Assembly: GCF_017377855.1 (NCBI RefSeq)
Contig: NZ_JAFREP010000039.1
Location: 1-64,000 of the forward strand
Direction: 5' to 3'
Length of the DNA: 64,000 bases
From: Acanthopleuribacter pedis
GTDB taxonomy: Bacteria; Acidobacteriota; Holophagae; Acanthopleuribacterales; Acanthopleuribacteraceae
This document shows positions 17,281-26,375 of this stretch, piece after piece (within the stretch, counting starts at the first letter, position 1; each line of letters starts with the position of its first letter). The position numbers were made by a program, and so were the translations under genes. A model generated the notes under the pieces. It made no database searches. It saw only the letters and a program-made list of their open reading frames with translations, and was not told where the DNA came from.

Positions 17281-20200
17281 ATGACCCCAAACCATCCTCC
17301 CGAACCGGGCGACTTTGAATTTTATTACCAGCTTTGGAAGCAACAGCCTTCTTCCCAGCAGGCCACGACACAGCAGTTCCTCGTTTGGTGCGCGGCACAA
17401 ACAGGTGCACGCCACGACGAAGCAACCGCATCCTCCCTTTTTAAAACCTTGTGGTCCACATGGCGGGAAGCGCGGCCCACGGGAACGGGTCTGACCGAAC
17501 ACCACTTTGTCGCTTGGATCGCCGAACAGATCGCGCTTCAGCAAACGCGGGAAACCTCGGCTGGGCGCCCTCATCCGGCCGAGGATGACGCAAACCAAAG
17601 CAATGTGCGCGCGCGCCTTGCGGACCCCGTTCCCGCAACCATTGGCCGCTTCCGGCTGGAAACCCCCTTAGGCGAGGGGGGCTTTGGCCGCGTGTTTTTG
17701 GGCGTGCGCATGGACGAGACCCAACAACGTGTCGCCGTAAAAATGATGTCCACTGTCGCGCCGGCCCAATTAGACGCCTTCCGCCAGGAAGCCCGTATTT
17801 TGGCGCGGTTACAGCATCCCAACATCGCCCACTTCCTGGATCACGGGGATCTGGCCGACAACCGTTGTTGGATTGCGATGGAATACGTGGAAGGTCAACC
17901 ATTGGACCATTGGTTGGCAAGCACCAAACCAAACCTGACGCAACGCCTGGCCGTATTTTCCCAAATTTGCGATGCGGTCGGACACGCCCATCACCATTTG
18001 ATTATTCACGCCGATTTAAAGCCGGCCAACATCTTGATCGATCAAGGCGGCCGACCCAAACTTTTGGATTTCGGGATTGCCGCCGTGCGCGACCCCCACC
18101 AGACGGAGGATCAAACCGCACCCATCCCCACCGCCCTCACCCCGGCCTATGCAGCGCCGGAGCAACTTCTCCGCAAACCCTTAACCACGGCCACGGATAT
18201 TTACAGCCTGGGAGTCCTGCTCCATCAGCTTTTAACGGGGTGTCCCCCCAAAACCCAAACCCTGCCGCCCAACCCACTGCTCGCCCACGAGGAGACAAAT
18301 CCGCTGCCGTTACCCAGCCGCGCGGCGCGCGATCCAAACCTGGGCATCCCCCCCAAACAGTTGCGCGGTGATTTAGATGCGGTGGTCGCGAAAGCAACCG
18401 CCCGTGAAGCCGAGGCGCGTTATTCATCCACGGCCGCCATGGCCGAGGACTTAAAGCGTTTTTTGCACCATAAGCCGCTGCACGTTCGACCGCGAACCGG
18501 ATGGTACGTCCTGCGAAAACTGTTTCAACGGCGCCCCTTACCGGTGGCGCTCAGCGCGGCCACGCTCATCGGCATCTCCTTGCTTTTGTACCTCATGCAC
18601 GTGCAGAACCAACAGCTGAGCATCGAGCGGGACGGCGCCAACCGCGCTCGTGATCGCGCCACCGCCGTTACCGGTTTTTTGGTCACCCTGTTTGAACATA
18701 CGGACCCCGACCTGGCCCGAGGCGGCACGGTTTCGGCGATGGAGGTCATGGAACTGGGCCGTCAGCGGGTCAAGTCCCAGCTCGCGGGCGACCCGGAAAC
18801 ACAAGTCAGCCTGTTAACCACCATGGGCCGCGTTTTTAGGGCCTTGGGACGTTATCCCCAATCACGCGAATTACTGGCCGACGCCATGGCGCTGGCGAAA
18901 CCGGGCACCCACGAACACGAAATCGCGGGCTTTGAATTAATCCAAACACTCGAAGCCGACGGTGAGTATGGGGCTGCCAAACAACGCCTGGCGCAACTCG
19001 CGGCACAACGGGCGCCACATCACGAGGGGATTTGGTTCGATTACCACTATGCCGCCGGCCGTATCGCCTTTCTTTTGGGCCGCTACCACCAAGCTGAAAA
19101 CGCCTACGCCGCCGCAAAACCCGCGCTGGCGACGCGACCGGCAGAACAACAGATGCGTTTTATGCGCGATCAGGCCCGCCTTCAAGCGACCCTGGGTTTC
19201 AGGGAAGCGGCGGTTTCCATCCTCCAAGAACTGTTGGCGCTTCAGCAAGCACACTACAATGAGGGGCATTCACAACTGGGTCAAACCCACGCGCTCCTGA
19301 GCCAACACTACCGAATTCTGGCCGATTACCCGGCGGCACAAGCGGCCAATGCCACGGCCGAAGCCATTTATCGTCAGCGCTTTGGTGATCGACATCCCCA
19401 TTTGATCGGCTGCTATCTGCGCGCCGGCCGAATCCATCAAATCGAAGGCCGGTTTGAAGCGGCGGAACAGGATTTTAAAGCCGGCTTGGCCCTCAGCCGC
19501 GAGGCCTTGGCGGAAAGCCATCCCCTCGTCGAGGAATGCCGGGCCGCACTCGGTGAGCTCCTCGTCGCCAAAGGCCGCTACCAAGAGGCGGAAACGCTTC
19601 ACCGGGAGGCACTCGCACGGCGGTTGGCCCTTTTTGGCGGCGACCATCCGGTGGTGGCGCGCGGCTACCAAAACCTGGGTAACCTGCTGGTCATCCGGGG
19701 CGACTATGCCGCCGCCGAAACCTTGTTTCGCAAGGCGCTTTCCACACGAATGAACCGTTTTGGCGCGCAACATGCCGAGGTCGCCGAGAGCCTGGAAAAC
19801 CTCGCCGGCTTATTCAAGCGCACCGGCAATCTCGATCAAGCGGAAGACCTGTATCGCCAAGTTCTCGACCTACGCCGCCGGCTATGGCCGGAGAATCACC
19901 CCAGCATTGCCACCGCCGGCAACAACTTGGCCCTTGTGCTGATGGAGCGCCGCGCCCTTGACGAGGCGGAACCGCTTTTAAGAGACGCCTTGGCCTTGAA
20001 AAAAGATCTGTTCGGGCCCCGCCACCCCGACGTCGCATCGCTGCTCAACAACTTGGCCCTGTTGCTGCGCCGTCGCGAGGATTACACGGGCGCCGCGGCC
20101 AATTACCGCGAGGCCTTGGCTTTGAAGCGCGCGCATTTGGACGAAAACCACCCCGACATCGCCCGCGGTTTAACCAACCTCGGCAGCCTTTTCCTGGCAC

Positions 20201-21453
20201 AGGGCGACTTTGAGGCGGCAACCCCTTTTTTTTTGGAGGCACTCACGATACGCCGTGCCGCTTTTGGTGAAGAACACCCGGCCGTGGCGCGGGCGGTGAA
20301 CAATTTGGCGAGTGTCAAACAGGCACTCGGTGAGTGGCATGCCGCGGAACCCCTTTTTCGTCGTAGTCTGGAGATCAAAGAATCGGTTTACGAAAAAAAC
20401 CATCCCAGCATTGCCGTCAGCTTAAACAATGTGGGCCGGTGTTTGCGGGAGCAGGGCCGATATGCCGAGGCACGCACTTATTACGAACGTGCGTTGGCGA
20501 TGCGTTTGGCGTTGTTTGGTGAGCAGCACCGAAGCGTGGCCTTGAGCCACCGCAACCTGGGCCACCTCGCCCTGCTGCAAGGCCGATTTTCCGAAGCAGC
20601 GCGGGAATTGAAGCGGGCGGAAGAAATATTGCGTGCGTCACGAGAACCGGCGGTTTCCAGCCTGGCCCGCCTGCTCCTTCATGAGGCCGAGTTAAGCGCA
20701 ACGACGGATCATCACAACGCGGTACACCCGCTGTTAGATGAAGCCTTGGCAGGTTTTAAAGAAACACTCGGTCTGGAACATCCCACCGCCCTCAAAGCGC
20801 GCAGACTCCAAGCCGATGCGGCCTTCGCCATGAACCAATGGGACGGGCTCCAAGCCACATACGATACCTTGGCGACCAAACACCAAACCCTGGGACGGCT
20901 CAAAAATCCCGAATGGTTGCAGGTGCGTCTCGGCCTTATCCGACTGAAGCTGCGCCAGGATCGATTCGAGGAGGTGCAACCCTTGATTCACCAGGCCGCC
21001 GCGCAAGCCAAAGCAATCCAAAACCCAATTTATGAGGGACTTGTGGCCCAAGAGCAGGCGTTGTTGTCGGTCCGGTTGGGTGACCCTAAAGCGGCGGCAC
21101 CCTTTTATCAAACCGCCTACCAGCGAATTAAGAGCCGTGTCGAAGAAAACCACTGGTTGTGTATCGAACCCCTGATGGGCCTTGCCGAGACGATGCAGAT
21201 GCTCGGCGAAACGGAGGAGATGCTCAAGCGTGCAGAACGCGCCAACCAATTAGCGGAAACCACCTTGCCCGAGGATCACAGTTACCGAGCCGTGATTCGC
21301 TCGCGCTATGGTCGGCTCTTGGCGGCCGCCGGCCGGGTGTCCGAGGGTGAGGCGATGATGCGCGATGCCGTCGACGTTCTTTTGACACGTCGCGAGGAAA
21401 ACCACTTCCTCGTCCGTGAAGCACGCGCTCGGTTGACCTCGTTCAAACCATAA
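17281..21453 (+). CDS. Membrane-anchored Ser/Thr protein kinase with long TPR array
   Basis: 1390 residues. An N-terminal helical region (~1-115) precedes a Hanks-type kinase domain (~121-400). Visible motifs are the Gly-rich loop PLGEGGFGRVFLG, VAVK Lys (154), catalytic loop HADLKPANILI (Asp 245, Asn 250), DFG (263) and an APE-like YAAPEQ. The Arg of the usual HRD motif is replaced by Ala, so this is a non-RD kinase. One membrane helix (VALSAATLIGISLLLYLM, ~423-440) separates the kinase from about 20 tetratricopeptide-type repeats (~450-1385). These are mostly of the kinesin-light-chain type with ~42-residue spacing (AEPLLRDALALKKDLFG, HPDVASLLNNLALLLRR and similar). The kinase is probably cytoplasmic with the TPR part outside the inner membrane, acting as a sensor or scaffold. 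Proteins of this layout are common in Acidobacteriota. No ECF sigma gene adjoins this one, unlike the kinase at 40634. Confidence 0.9.
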   Translation: MTPNHPPEPGDFEFYYQLWKQQPSSQQATTQQFLVWCAAQTGARHDEATASSLFKTLWSTWREARPTGTGLTEHHFVAWIAEQIALQQTRETSAGRPHPAEDDANQSNVRARLADPVPATIGRFRLETPLGEGGFGRVFLGVRMDETQQRVAVKMMSTVAPAQLDAFRQEARILARLQHPNIAHFLDHGDLADNRCWIAMEYVEGQPLDHWLASTKPNLTQRLAVFSQICDAVGHAHHHLIIHADLKPANILIDQGGRPKLLDFGIAAVRDPHQTEDQTAPIPTALTPAYAAPEQLLRKPLTTATDIYSLGVLLHQLLTGCPPKTQTLPPNPLLAHEETNPLPLPSRAARDPNLGIPPKQLRGDLDAVVAKATAREAEARYSSTAAMAEDLKRFLHHKPLHVRPRTGWYVLRKLFQRRPLPVALSAATLIGISLLLYLMHVQNQQLSIERDGANRARDRATAVTGFLVTLFEHTDPDLARGGTVSAMEVMELGRQRVKSQLAGDPETQVSLLTTMGRVFRALGRYPQSRELLADAMALAKPGTHEHEIAGFELIQTLEADGEYGAAKQRLAQLAAQRAPHHEGIWFDYHYAAGRIAFLLGRYHQAENAYAAAKPALATRPAEQQMRFMRDQARLQATLGFREAAVSILQELLALQQAHYNEGHSQLGQTHALLSQHYRILADYPAAQAANATAEAIYRQRFGDRHPHLIGCYLRAGRIHQIEGRFEAAEQDFKAGLALSREALAESHPLVEECRAALGELLVAKGRYQEAETLHREALARRLALFGGDHPVVARGYQNLGNLLVIRGDYAAAETLFRKALSTRMNRFGAQHAEVAESLENLAGLFKRTGNLDQAEDLYRQVLDLRRRLWPENHPSIATAGNNLALVLMERRALDEAEPLLRDALALKKDLFGPRHPDVASLLNNLALLLRRREDYTGAAANYREALALKRAHLDENHPDIARGLTNLGSLFLAQGDFEAATPFFLEALTIRRAAFGEEHPAVARAVNNLASVKQALGEWHAAEPLFRRSLEIKESVYEKNHPSIAVSLNNVGRCLREQGRYAEARTYYERALAMRLALFGEQHRSVALSHRNLGHLALLQGRFSEAARELKRAEEILRASREPAVSSLARLLLHEAELSATTDHHNAVHPLLDEALAGFKETLGLEHPTALKARRLQADAAFAMNQWDGLQATYDTLATKHQTLGRLKNPEWLQVRLGLIRLKLRQDRFEEVQPLIHQAAAQAKAIQNPIYEGLVAQEQALLSVRLGDPKAAAPFYQTAYQRIKSRVEENHWLCIEPLMGLAETMQMLGETEEMLKRAERANQLAETTLPEDHSYRAVIRSRYGRLLAAAGRVSEGEAMMRDAVDVLLTRREENHFLVREARARLTSFKP

Positions 21454-21695
21454 CCCACGAACCCACCGCCTAAAAAGCCAGGGTCGTGGCACACGGCTTC
21501 GACCTGAGAAGCCGGCCGGAATCTTGGCGCAATGCGGCGCCGAGGCCAAAAAACAAGCCGGCGGCGGATGGTTTCCGGCCCAAGGCCACAAAATCCGTAG
21601 CGGTATCGCCTCAGCCACGGCAAAAATTCCATTCACACCAACTTTTCTAGGCGCCACCGCGACTCAAGGAAAGGAAAAGAATAGGAGGGGTGGAA

Positions 21696-22919
21696 ATGAA
21701 CACGATTTTGACGATGATTTTAGCGGGCGCTTTGATGTTTGGTGAGCCACCGCGGGTGGCGAACAAAACACAACCCGAGGGCGACCCACGCCCCGTTTCG
21801 TTGGTCGAAGATTTGCGGATTGGACCGGAAACCCATGAGGATGTTGGCTTTTGGCCGGGTTTTTCCGTAAAGGTCGCGGTCAATGCTGCCGGGCTGACGG
21901 CCGTTGCCGATGATCGCGAAAACCGCATTGTGGTGTTTAACCACGATGGATCCTTAAACCGCATTTTGGGCGGTTTTGGGCAAGGACCGGGTGAGTTCCA
22001 ACACCTGAGAAGGGTTCAATTTTTGGCCGACGGGCGTTTGGTCGCTTTTGAAGCCCAGGGTTATTTCGCGATGACCTTTTTTGACAAGGACCTGAACTAT
22101 GTTGAAAAAATCACACCGCGCACGGCGTACCTTTGCCACCATTATGAATTTTCGCCCAAGGCTGATTTGGCCTGGGCCGACACCGTGCGCAACAGCGGCG
22201 GCCACACCGAACGCGGTACCCAGGTACTTAAGCCCAACGGCGACATCGTCCACACCATTCAAACCCACAAGGTGATGCATTTCCGTCAGGACAAAATGAT
22301 GGAACCCGCCTTTTGGGCCGAGTACATCGGAGACCAACTGAAAAAACAGGCACAGGGGCTCGGCGGCTTCGGTGCCTTCGCACCCGACGGTACCCTTTAC
22401 ACGGCGGTAGGCAAGCGCTACGAAATCACCCAATGGCGCGCGGACGGCACCGGCAAGGTCCGCACCATTACGCGCGACACCAAGCCAAACCGCCTCACCG
22501 AGGCCGAAATCGCGGCCGTCATCAAACCCATTCGCCAGAGCATTAAGGCGCAATTACCACCCGACGTCGCCGCGGTCGTCACACCGAGCGTCGTCGAAAA
22601 AGCCATCGACCACGCCGGTTTTCTGCCGGGACGGATGCCGATTAACGGCCTAAAGGTGATGGAGGACGGCACCCTGCTCGTCATCACCGATTACAACCGG
22701 TTAACCGGTTTAAGCACCGCCGACCTATTCGACACGGACGGCCGCTTCCTCGGCAGCTTCCAGCACCCCAATGCGGGTTTGCAGAATATGGTGTTCAAGA
22801 ACGGCTACGCCACCACCATCGAAACCGACGAGGACGATGAAAACACACTGGTACGGTACCGCATTCAGCGGGGAGAAGGCAAAACCGAAGGACGCACACC
22901 CACCAAACCCAAACCTTAA
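21696..22919 (+). CDS. Exported six-bladed beta-propeller (NHL/TolB-like) protein
   Basis: 407 residues. The ATG at 21696 follows AGGAGGGG. A short N-terminal signal (TILTMILAGALMFGEPP) suggests export. Repeated strand motifs follow: LTAVADDRENRIVVFNHDGS, RILGGFGQGPGEFQHLRRVQ, GRLVAFEAQGYFAMTFFDKD, FAPDGTLYTAVGKRYEIT and LLVITDYNRLTGLSTADLFD. The GQGPGEF motif is typical of 6-bladed beta-propeller lipoprotein-like families seen in Bacteroidota and Acidobacteriota. Function unknown; a ligand-binding or structural role is likely. It converges on the minus-strand gene at 22943 with only 23 bases between the stops. Confidence 0.75.
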   Translation: MNTILTMILAGALMFGEPPRVANKTQPEGDPRPVSLVEDLRIGPETHEDVGFWPGFSVKVAVNAAGLTAVADDRENRIVVFNHDGSLNRILGGFGQGPGEFQHLRRVQFLADGRLVAFEAQGYFAMTFFDKDLNYVEKITPRTAYLCHHYEFSPKADLAWADTVRNSGGHTERGTQVLKPNGDIVHTIQTHKVMHFRQDKMMEPAFWAEYIGDQLKKQAQGLGGFGAFAPDGTLYTAVGKRYEITQWRADGTGKVRTITRDTKPNRLTEAEIAAVIKPIRQSIKAQLPPDVAAVVTPSVVEKAIDHAGFLPGRMPINGLKVMEDGTLLVITDYNRLTGLSTADLFDTDGRFLGSFQHPNAGLQNMVFKNGYATTIETDEDDENTLVRYRIQRGEGKTEGRTPTKPKP

Positions 22920-22942
22920 CCAAGCGGGCCGCGCCGCCTGGG

Positions 22943-25912
22943 TCACATGTTCCAACCGCGGATGGTGGAATCGGAAACATCCAACTTGTCTTTGACGATA
23001 TGGTCGATTTCGTTGAGGAGCACGGTTCGGTTTTTCTCATAAAGCCGGTTCAGTTCGGGATCCTCGTGCTCATATTGGTACAAGCGGGTGCTGAGCCGGC
23101 CCTTGAGAATGCGCAGCCAGGTGCGTACCTCGGGTTGGGACTTCACCTTTTCCACCTCTCTGAACACCTGGAACAGGTTTTGGGCCGGCGGCGCGTCCTT
23201 GAACGCGCCAAAGGTGGTGTAGGTCAGGAAGAATATAAGGTATTGCACCTGGTAATCCCAGGCCGCCTCGTCAAAACGCAAAATCGCCAATTTCGTTTTC
23301 GAGAGGATGCGGCGTTCCGTGATGAACTTTTGGTAATGTACATCGTGAATTACCTTGTACAACTCGGAATCCCTGGGGAATTTTTTGCTGTAAACTTCGT
23401 TAAAAACCCGCTCGGTGGAACGGTTGTAGGCATTGAGCAGCGCAACAAACTTTTTCCCCACGCGCATGTCGACGGTATCGATGAACTTGTATTCCTTACG
23501 CAGGTTTTCAAGATCATCGTAATTGAGGATTTCATCCCAGTAGGGCGCATCATCCACGTAACCCAGCTTGGTCTGGAATTGCATGAGCTCCCTGAGGGCA
23601 TGCTGGACATCTTCCTGAAGACGACCAAGGGCTTCGCAGTTCACATTTAATTGTTCCTTCAGCAGGGTCACCTGGCCGCGGTCGAGCCCAAACGTAGCAC
23701 GAATGACATTCACTTTTGCTTGGCGAACCGCGCCGGGACAAGAAATTTGCTGGGCCTCGCGAATGTGCTCCGAAAGCCGGTCAAACCGTTCAACCAGGGG
23801 TTCCGCCCCCTGCAAGTCGGCAATTTCCACAAAAGTCGCACAGCAGGCATTAAATTCTTCGCGCCAGCGCCCCTCGTGAAACACATCAAGCCCGTACTTT
23901 CTAAAGGTTTTGGCGGTATCCGTGCTCTGGTCGAGCACAATCAATTCGTCAAGTCGTGCCGCCGCGGCCTCCAACTTATCCTCGTTCGCCTGAATGAGTT
24001 GGAATTTGGTGCGGAAATCGTGCTCCACCTCGGACTTAAGGCCTTTCGTCTTCAGGACTTGCTTGAAAAATTCTTCAATCTTTTCCGGTGGCGGGATGAG
24101 TTGCAGTTCATCGCGCGTGAGCACAAAACGCCGTTGCTGCTCTAAGGGGCAATGGAGCTGCTCGTAATCGTCGATGCGCTCGTGATAAGGCTCCCCTTTA
24201 ATCAGGTCTAGCTTTTGGCGATAGTCCAAAATCGCGTTTACAATCATGCGCCGCAAGGTTCGCATCAGTTCGCGCTGATCCGATTTGGTCAAGACTTGGG
24301 TATCCGGGGCGGCAAGGTAGGTGTCGTAAACCGCACCGTTGATTTCGAGCAAAAGATGCTCGAACTTGTCGATACGGTCATAAAGCCGTTCGAGAAAGTC
24401 GCCGGCCCCCTCGGGATAAGCCAAACGAATTTTTCCCTGCAGCAAGGTATCGTGGATATTCAGGCGGTGGACAAAATCACTTACCTCCGTTTTGAGTGTC
24501 ATCAGGGTGTTCAGCTTTTCGGTATTCGCATCTTCAAATTCGGTACGCTGAAACCGGATGGCGAAGCGACGAAAAACATCCGGCAACAAAAGCTCTTCCA
24601 ACTCGGCCCTGGCACTTTGCGAGGCGAAATCATCGGTCACCTGAAAATCGTGGATGATTTTGTGAACCACTTCCATGGTTTCGACCTGGTGCTCCTCCAC
24701 CAAACGGGTCATTTCCGCCAAGATTCGGAAATAGAGGCGGTGCAACTTAATGCGGTTGGAACGCAGCCAACTTTCCGCCAGTTCGGCGTCCGGCGATTGC
24801 ACGGTAAGCTGTTGGTCAAAACGAATCGACTGGTAAGCGATGCTGTCTTGGCGGCAAGCCTCGTCAATTTTCTCCTCAATCAGGTGGCGCTGACGGTTGA
24901 GCTGGGAAAAATAACGTTGATGGTCTTTTTTGCGACTGTAAAGGTTTTCGATAAAAGCGATGCGTTTGTCAAAGGCCTGTACATCACACTCGCGCTGAAT
25001 CTCAGAAAAGGTCTGGTATTTCAGCCGATGCCATTCCTTGACGTTAGGGTTGATCCCATTGGCGTCCGCCATGCGCAACAAGCGAAAGTTGTTGGCCCAA
25101 CCCAACATGCCCCCGTCATGCTTGCCATCGAGGGGTTTCAACCCGCTCAATTTTAAAAATTCCTGTTTCAAATTGGCGACGTGTTTGCGCAGGCTGGGTA
25201 GGGACAGTTTTAAGTAGGATTCAAGGGCCTCGATCTTTCCGCGAAAATAGGACTCCTCAAATTGCTTCATGGCCAATTCATGATTGGGGTGCTCGGGATT
25301 TTTAACCGCCGTTTGTAACGCGAACAAATCGAAAAAGAGCCGATTCGGCAGTTCGAGCGCCTTGGTAATTCGCTCGAGATGGGAGACATCCTGCTCTTTA
25401 CTGTATTTTTTGCTTTGCGCGCTTCGTATTACTTTGATGCCGCCCTGCACGATGGCGTGGGCGTTGTAACGGTTAAAGGTTTCCAAATAGGAAAGATTGC
25501 GCTCTCGCTTCAAATAAGAAAGGAGCTGTTGGTGCTCCAGGCGAAGTTCTTTGATGCGTGGCTCAAGCTCGACCAACATGCGATGTTGAATATCCATGCG
25601 CAATCGGGTTGAGAACTCTACATCAAAGGGAATCCGAAAGGGCACGTCGGGCAAGGTAAAGTGAAGCAAACACCCGGTCCGCTTGATGATCTGCAGGTAA
25701 TCAATTTGAACAAAATCTTCGGCTTTCACCTTGTTCAGTTCATCGTGGACGATCACCATCAATTCAATGTAACCATGGGAGCGCCGTTGCTCCATCACCA
25801 GCGCCTGATTAAAGATGAAATCCAACTGATCTTTATTCAGGGGAAACTCATAGCTGGGAATGGCGTTGTGAATCGCTTCATCGGGGATCAGGCTATTCTG
25901 CCTGGGAGCCAT
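22943..25912 (-). CDS. Large alpha-helical protein of unknown family, paralog of 26376-29243
   Basis: 989 residues. The ATG at 25912 (MAPRQNSLIPDEAIH) follows AGGAGGGGG; the upstream extension is not protein-like. No signal peptide, membrane segment or known catalytic motif is visible. The protein is almost entirely predicted helix, rich in charged residues. It has an N-terminal domain (~30-110) with beta character (CLLHFTLPDVPFRIPFDVEF) and a long run of helical repeats. It is homologous over its length to the divergent neighbour. Matching segments include PFRIPFDVEF against EIPFDIEF, ATFGLDRGQVTLLKEQL against SAFKLDKPMLKQLVSIL, and RILSKTKLAILRFDE against RMSAELKLLMLFHEE. A consensus promoter lies upstream (26046-26072). 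A cytoplasmic scaffold or helical-repeat role is possible, but no function can be assigned. Confidence 0.8.
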   Translation of the reverse strand: MAPRQNSLIPDEAIHNAIPSYEFPLNKDQLDFIFNQALVMEQRRSHGYIELMVIVHDELNKVKAEDFVQIDYLQIIKRTGCLLHFTLPDVPFRIPFDVEFSTRLRMDIQHRMLVELEPRIKELRLEHQQLLSYLKRERNLSYLETFNRYNAHAIVQGGIKVIRSAQSKKYSKEQDVSHLERITKALELPNRLFFDLFALQTAVKNPEHPNHELAMKQFEESYFRGKIEALESYLKLSLPSLRKHVANLKQEFLKLSGLKPLDGKHDGGMLGWANNFRLLRMADANGINPNVKEWHRLKYQTFSEIQRECDVQAFDKRIAFIENLYSRKKDHQRYFSQLNRQRHLIEEKIDEACRQDSIAYQSIRFDQQLTVQSPDAELAESWLRSNRIKLHRLYFRILAEMTRLVEEHQVETMEVVHKIIHDFQVTDDFASQSARAELEELLLPDVFRRFAIRFQRTEFEDANTEKLNTLMTLKTEVSDFVHRLNIHDTLLQGKIRLAYPEGAGDFLERLYDRIDKFEHLLLEINGAVYDTYLAAPDTQVLTKSDQRELMRTLRRMIVNAILDYRQKLDLIKGEPYHERIDDYEQLHCPLEQQRRFVLTRDELQLIPPPEKIEEFFKQVLKTKGLKSEVEHDFRTKFQLIQANEDKLEAAAARLDELIVLDQSTDTAKTFRKYGLDVFHEGRWREEFNACCATFVEIADLQGAEPLVERFDRLSEHIREAQQISCPGAVRQAKVNVIRATFGLDRGQVTLLKEQLNVNCEALGRLQEDVQHALRELMQFQTKLGYVDDAPYWDEILNYDDLENLRKEYKFIDTVDMRVGKKFVALLNAYNRSTERVFNEVYSKKFPRDSELYKVIHDVHYQKFITERRILSKTKLAILRFDEAAWDYQVQYLIFFLTYTTFGAFKDAPPAQNLFQVFREVEKVKSQPEVRTWLRILKGRLSTRLYQYEHEDPELNRLYEKNRTVLLNEIDHIVKDKLDVSDSTIRGWNM

Positions 25913-26375
25913 AGCGCCCCCTCCTGAAATGGACCGCCGCGCACAGTTACTCGCAACACCTGTTCCTCTAACGGTTGCAAAGAAAGAGCCCGGCGGATGA
26001 TACCTTGACTTAATTTTTGAAAATGTTTTTTTGGTCGAGATACATATTATAACAAGCACACAGGGGTGTCAATTAGGTCTAGGATCAATATTTGAAGAAT
26101 AACGTAATCTTCCTCGATACTCTCATTCTAAGTGCATATCCTAAGTTCCGCTTATACCGAAAAATACACCCTTCCATCAAGGAAGGTTCAAGGTCAAAAC
26201 CCAGAGTTTTCAATCGCGTCCACCACGTTTTTCTCGAAAACCGTGAGCTACATTATAAATGATCCCTTTGGTGGAAATATTTGGGCGGTTTCGGTCTCAA
26301 TCATTGCGCGGCTAAATACCTGCACGGCAACCCGTGGAAGTTGCTAAAATGATCACGTATTCGATAGGTGGTTGC
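25913..26375. other. Divergent AT-rich promoter region of the paralog pair
   Basis: 463 bases clearly poorer in GC than the flanking genes, with several T and A runs (26011-26060, 26210-26275). It holds the promoter listed below for the minus-strand gene. For the plus-strand gene, cattataaatg near 26251-26261 could be a -10 region, but no good -35 was found. No coding frame. Confidence 0.5.
26046..26072 (-). promoter_or_regulatory. Sigma-70 promoter for the 989-aa protein
   Basis: On the minus strand TTGACA (26072-26067) is followed after 15 bases by TATAAT (26051-26046), preceded by TGT as an extended -10. Both hexamers are perfect consensus. The spacing is short, which the extended -10 could offset. 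The leader would be about 125 nt. Confidence 0.6.
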
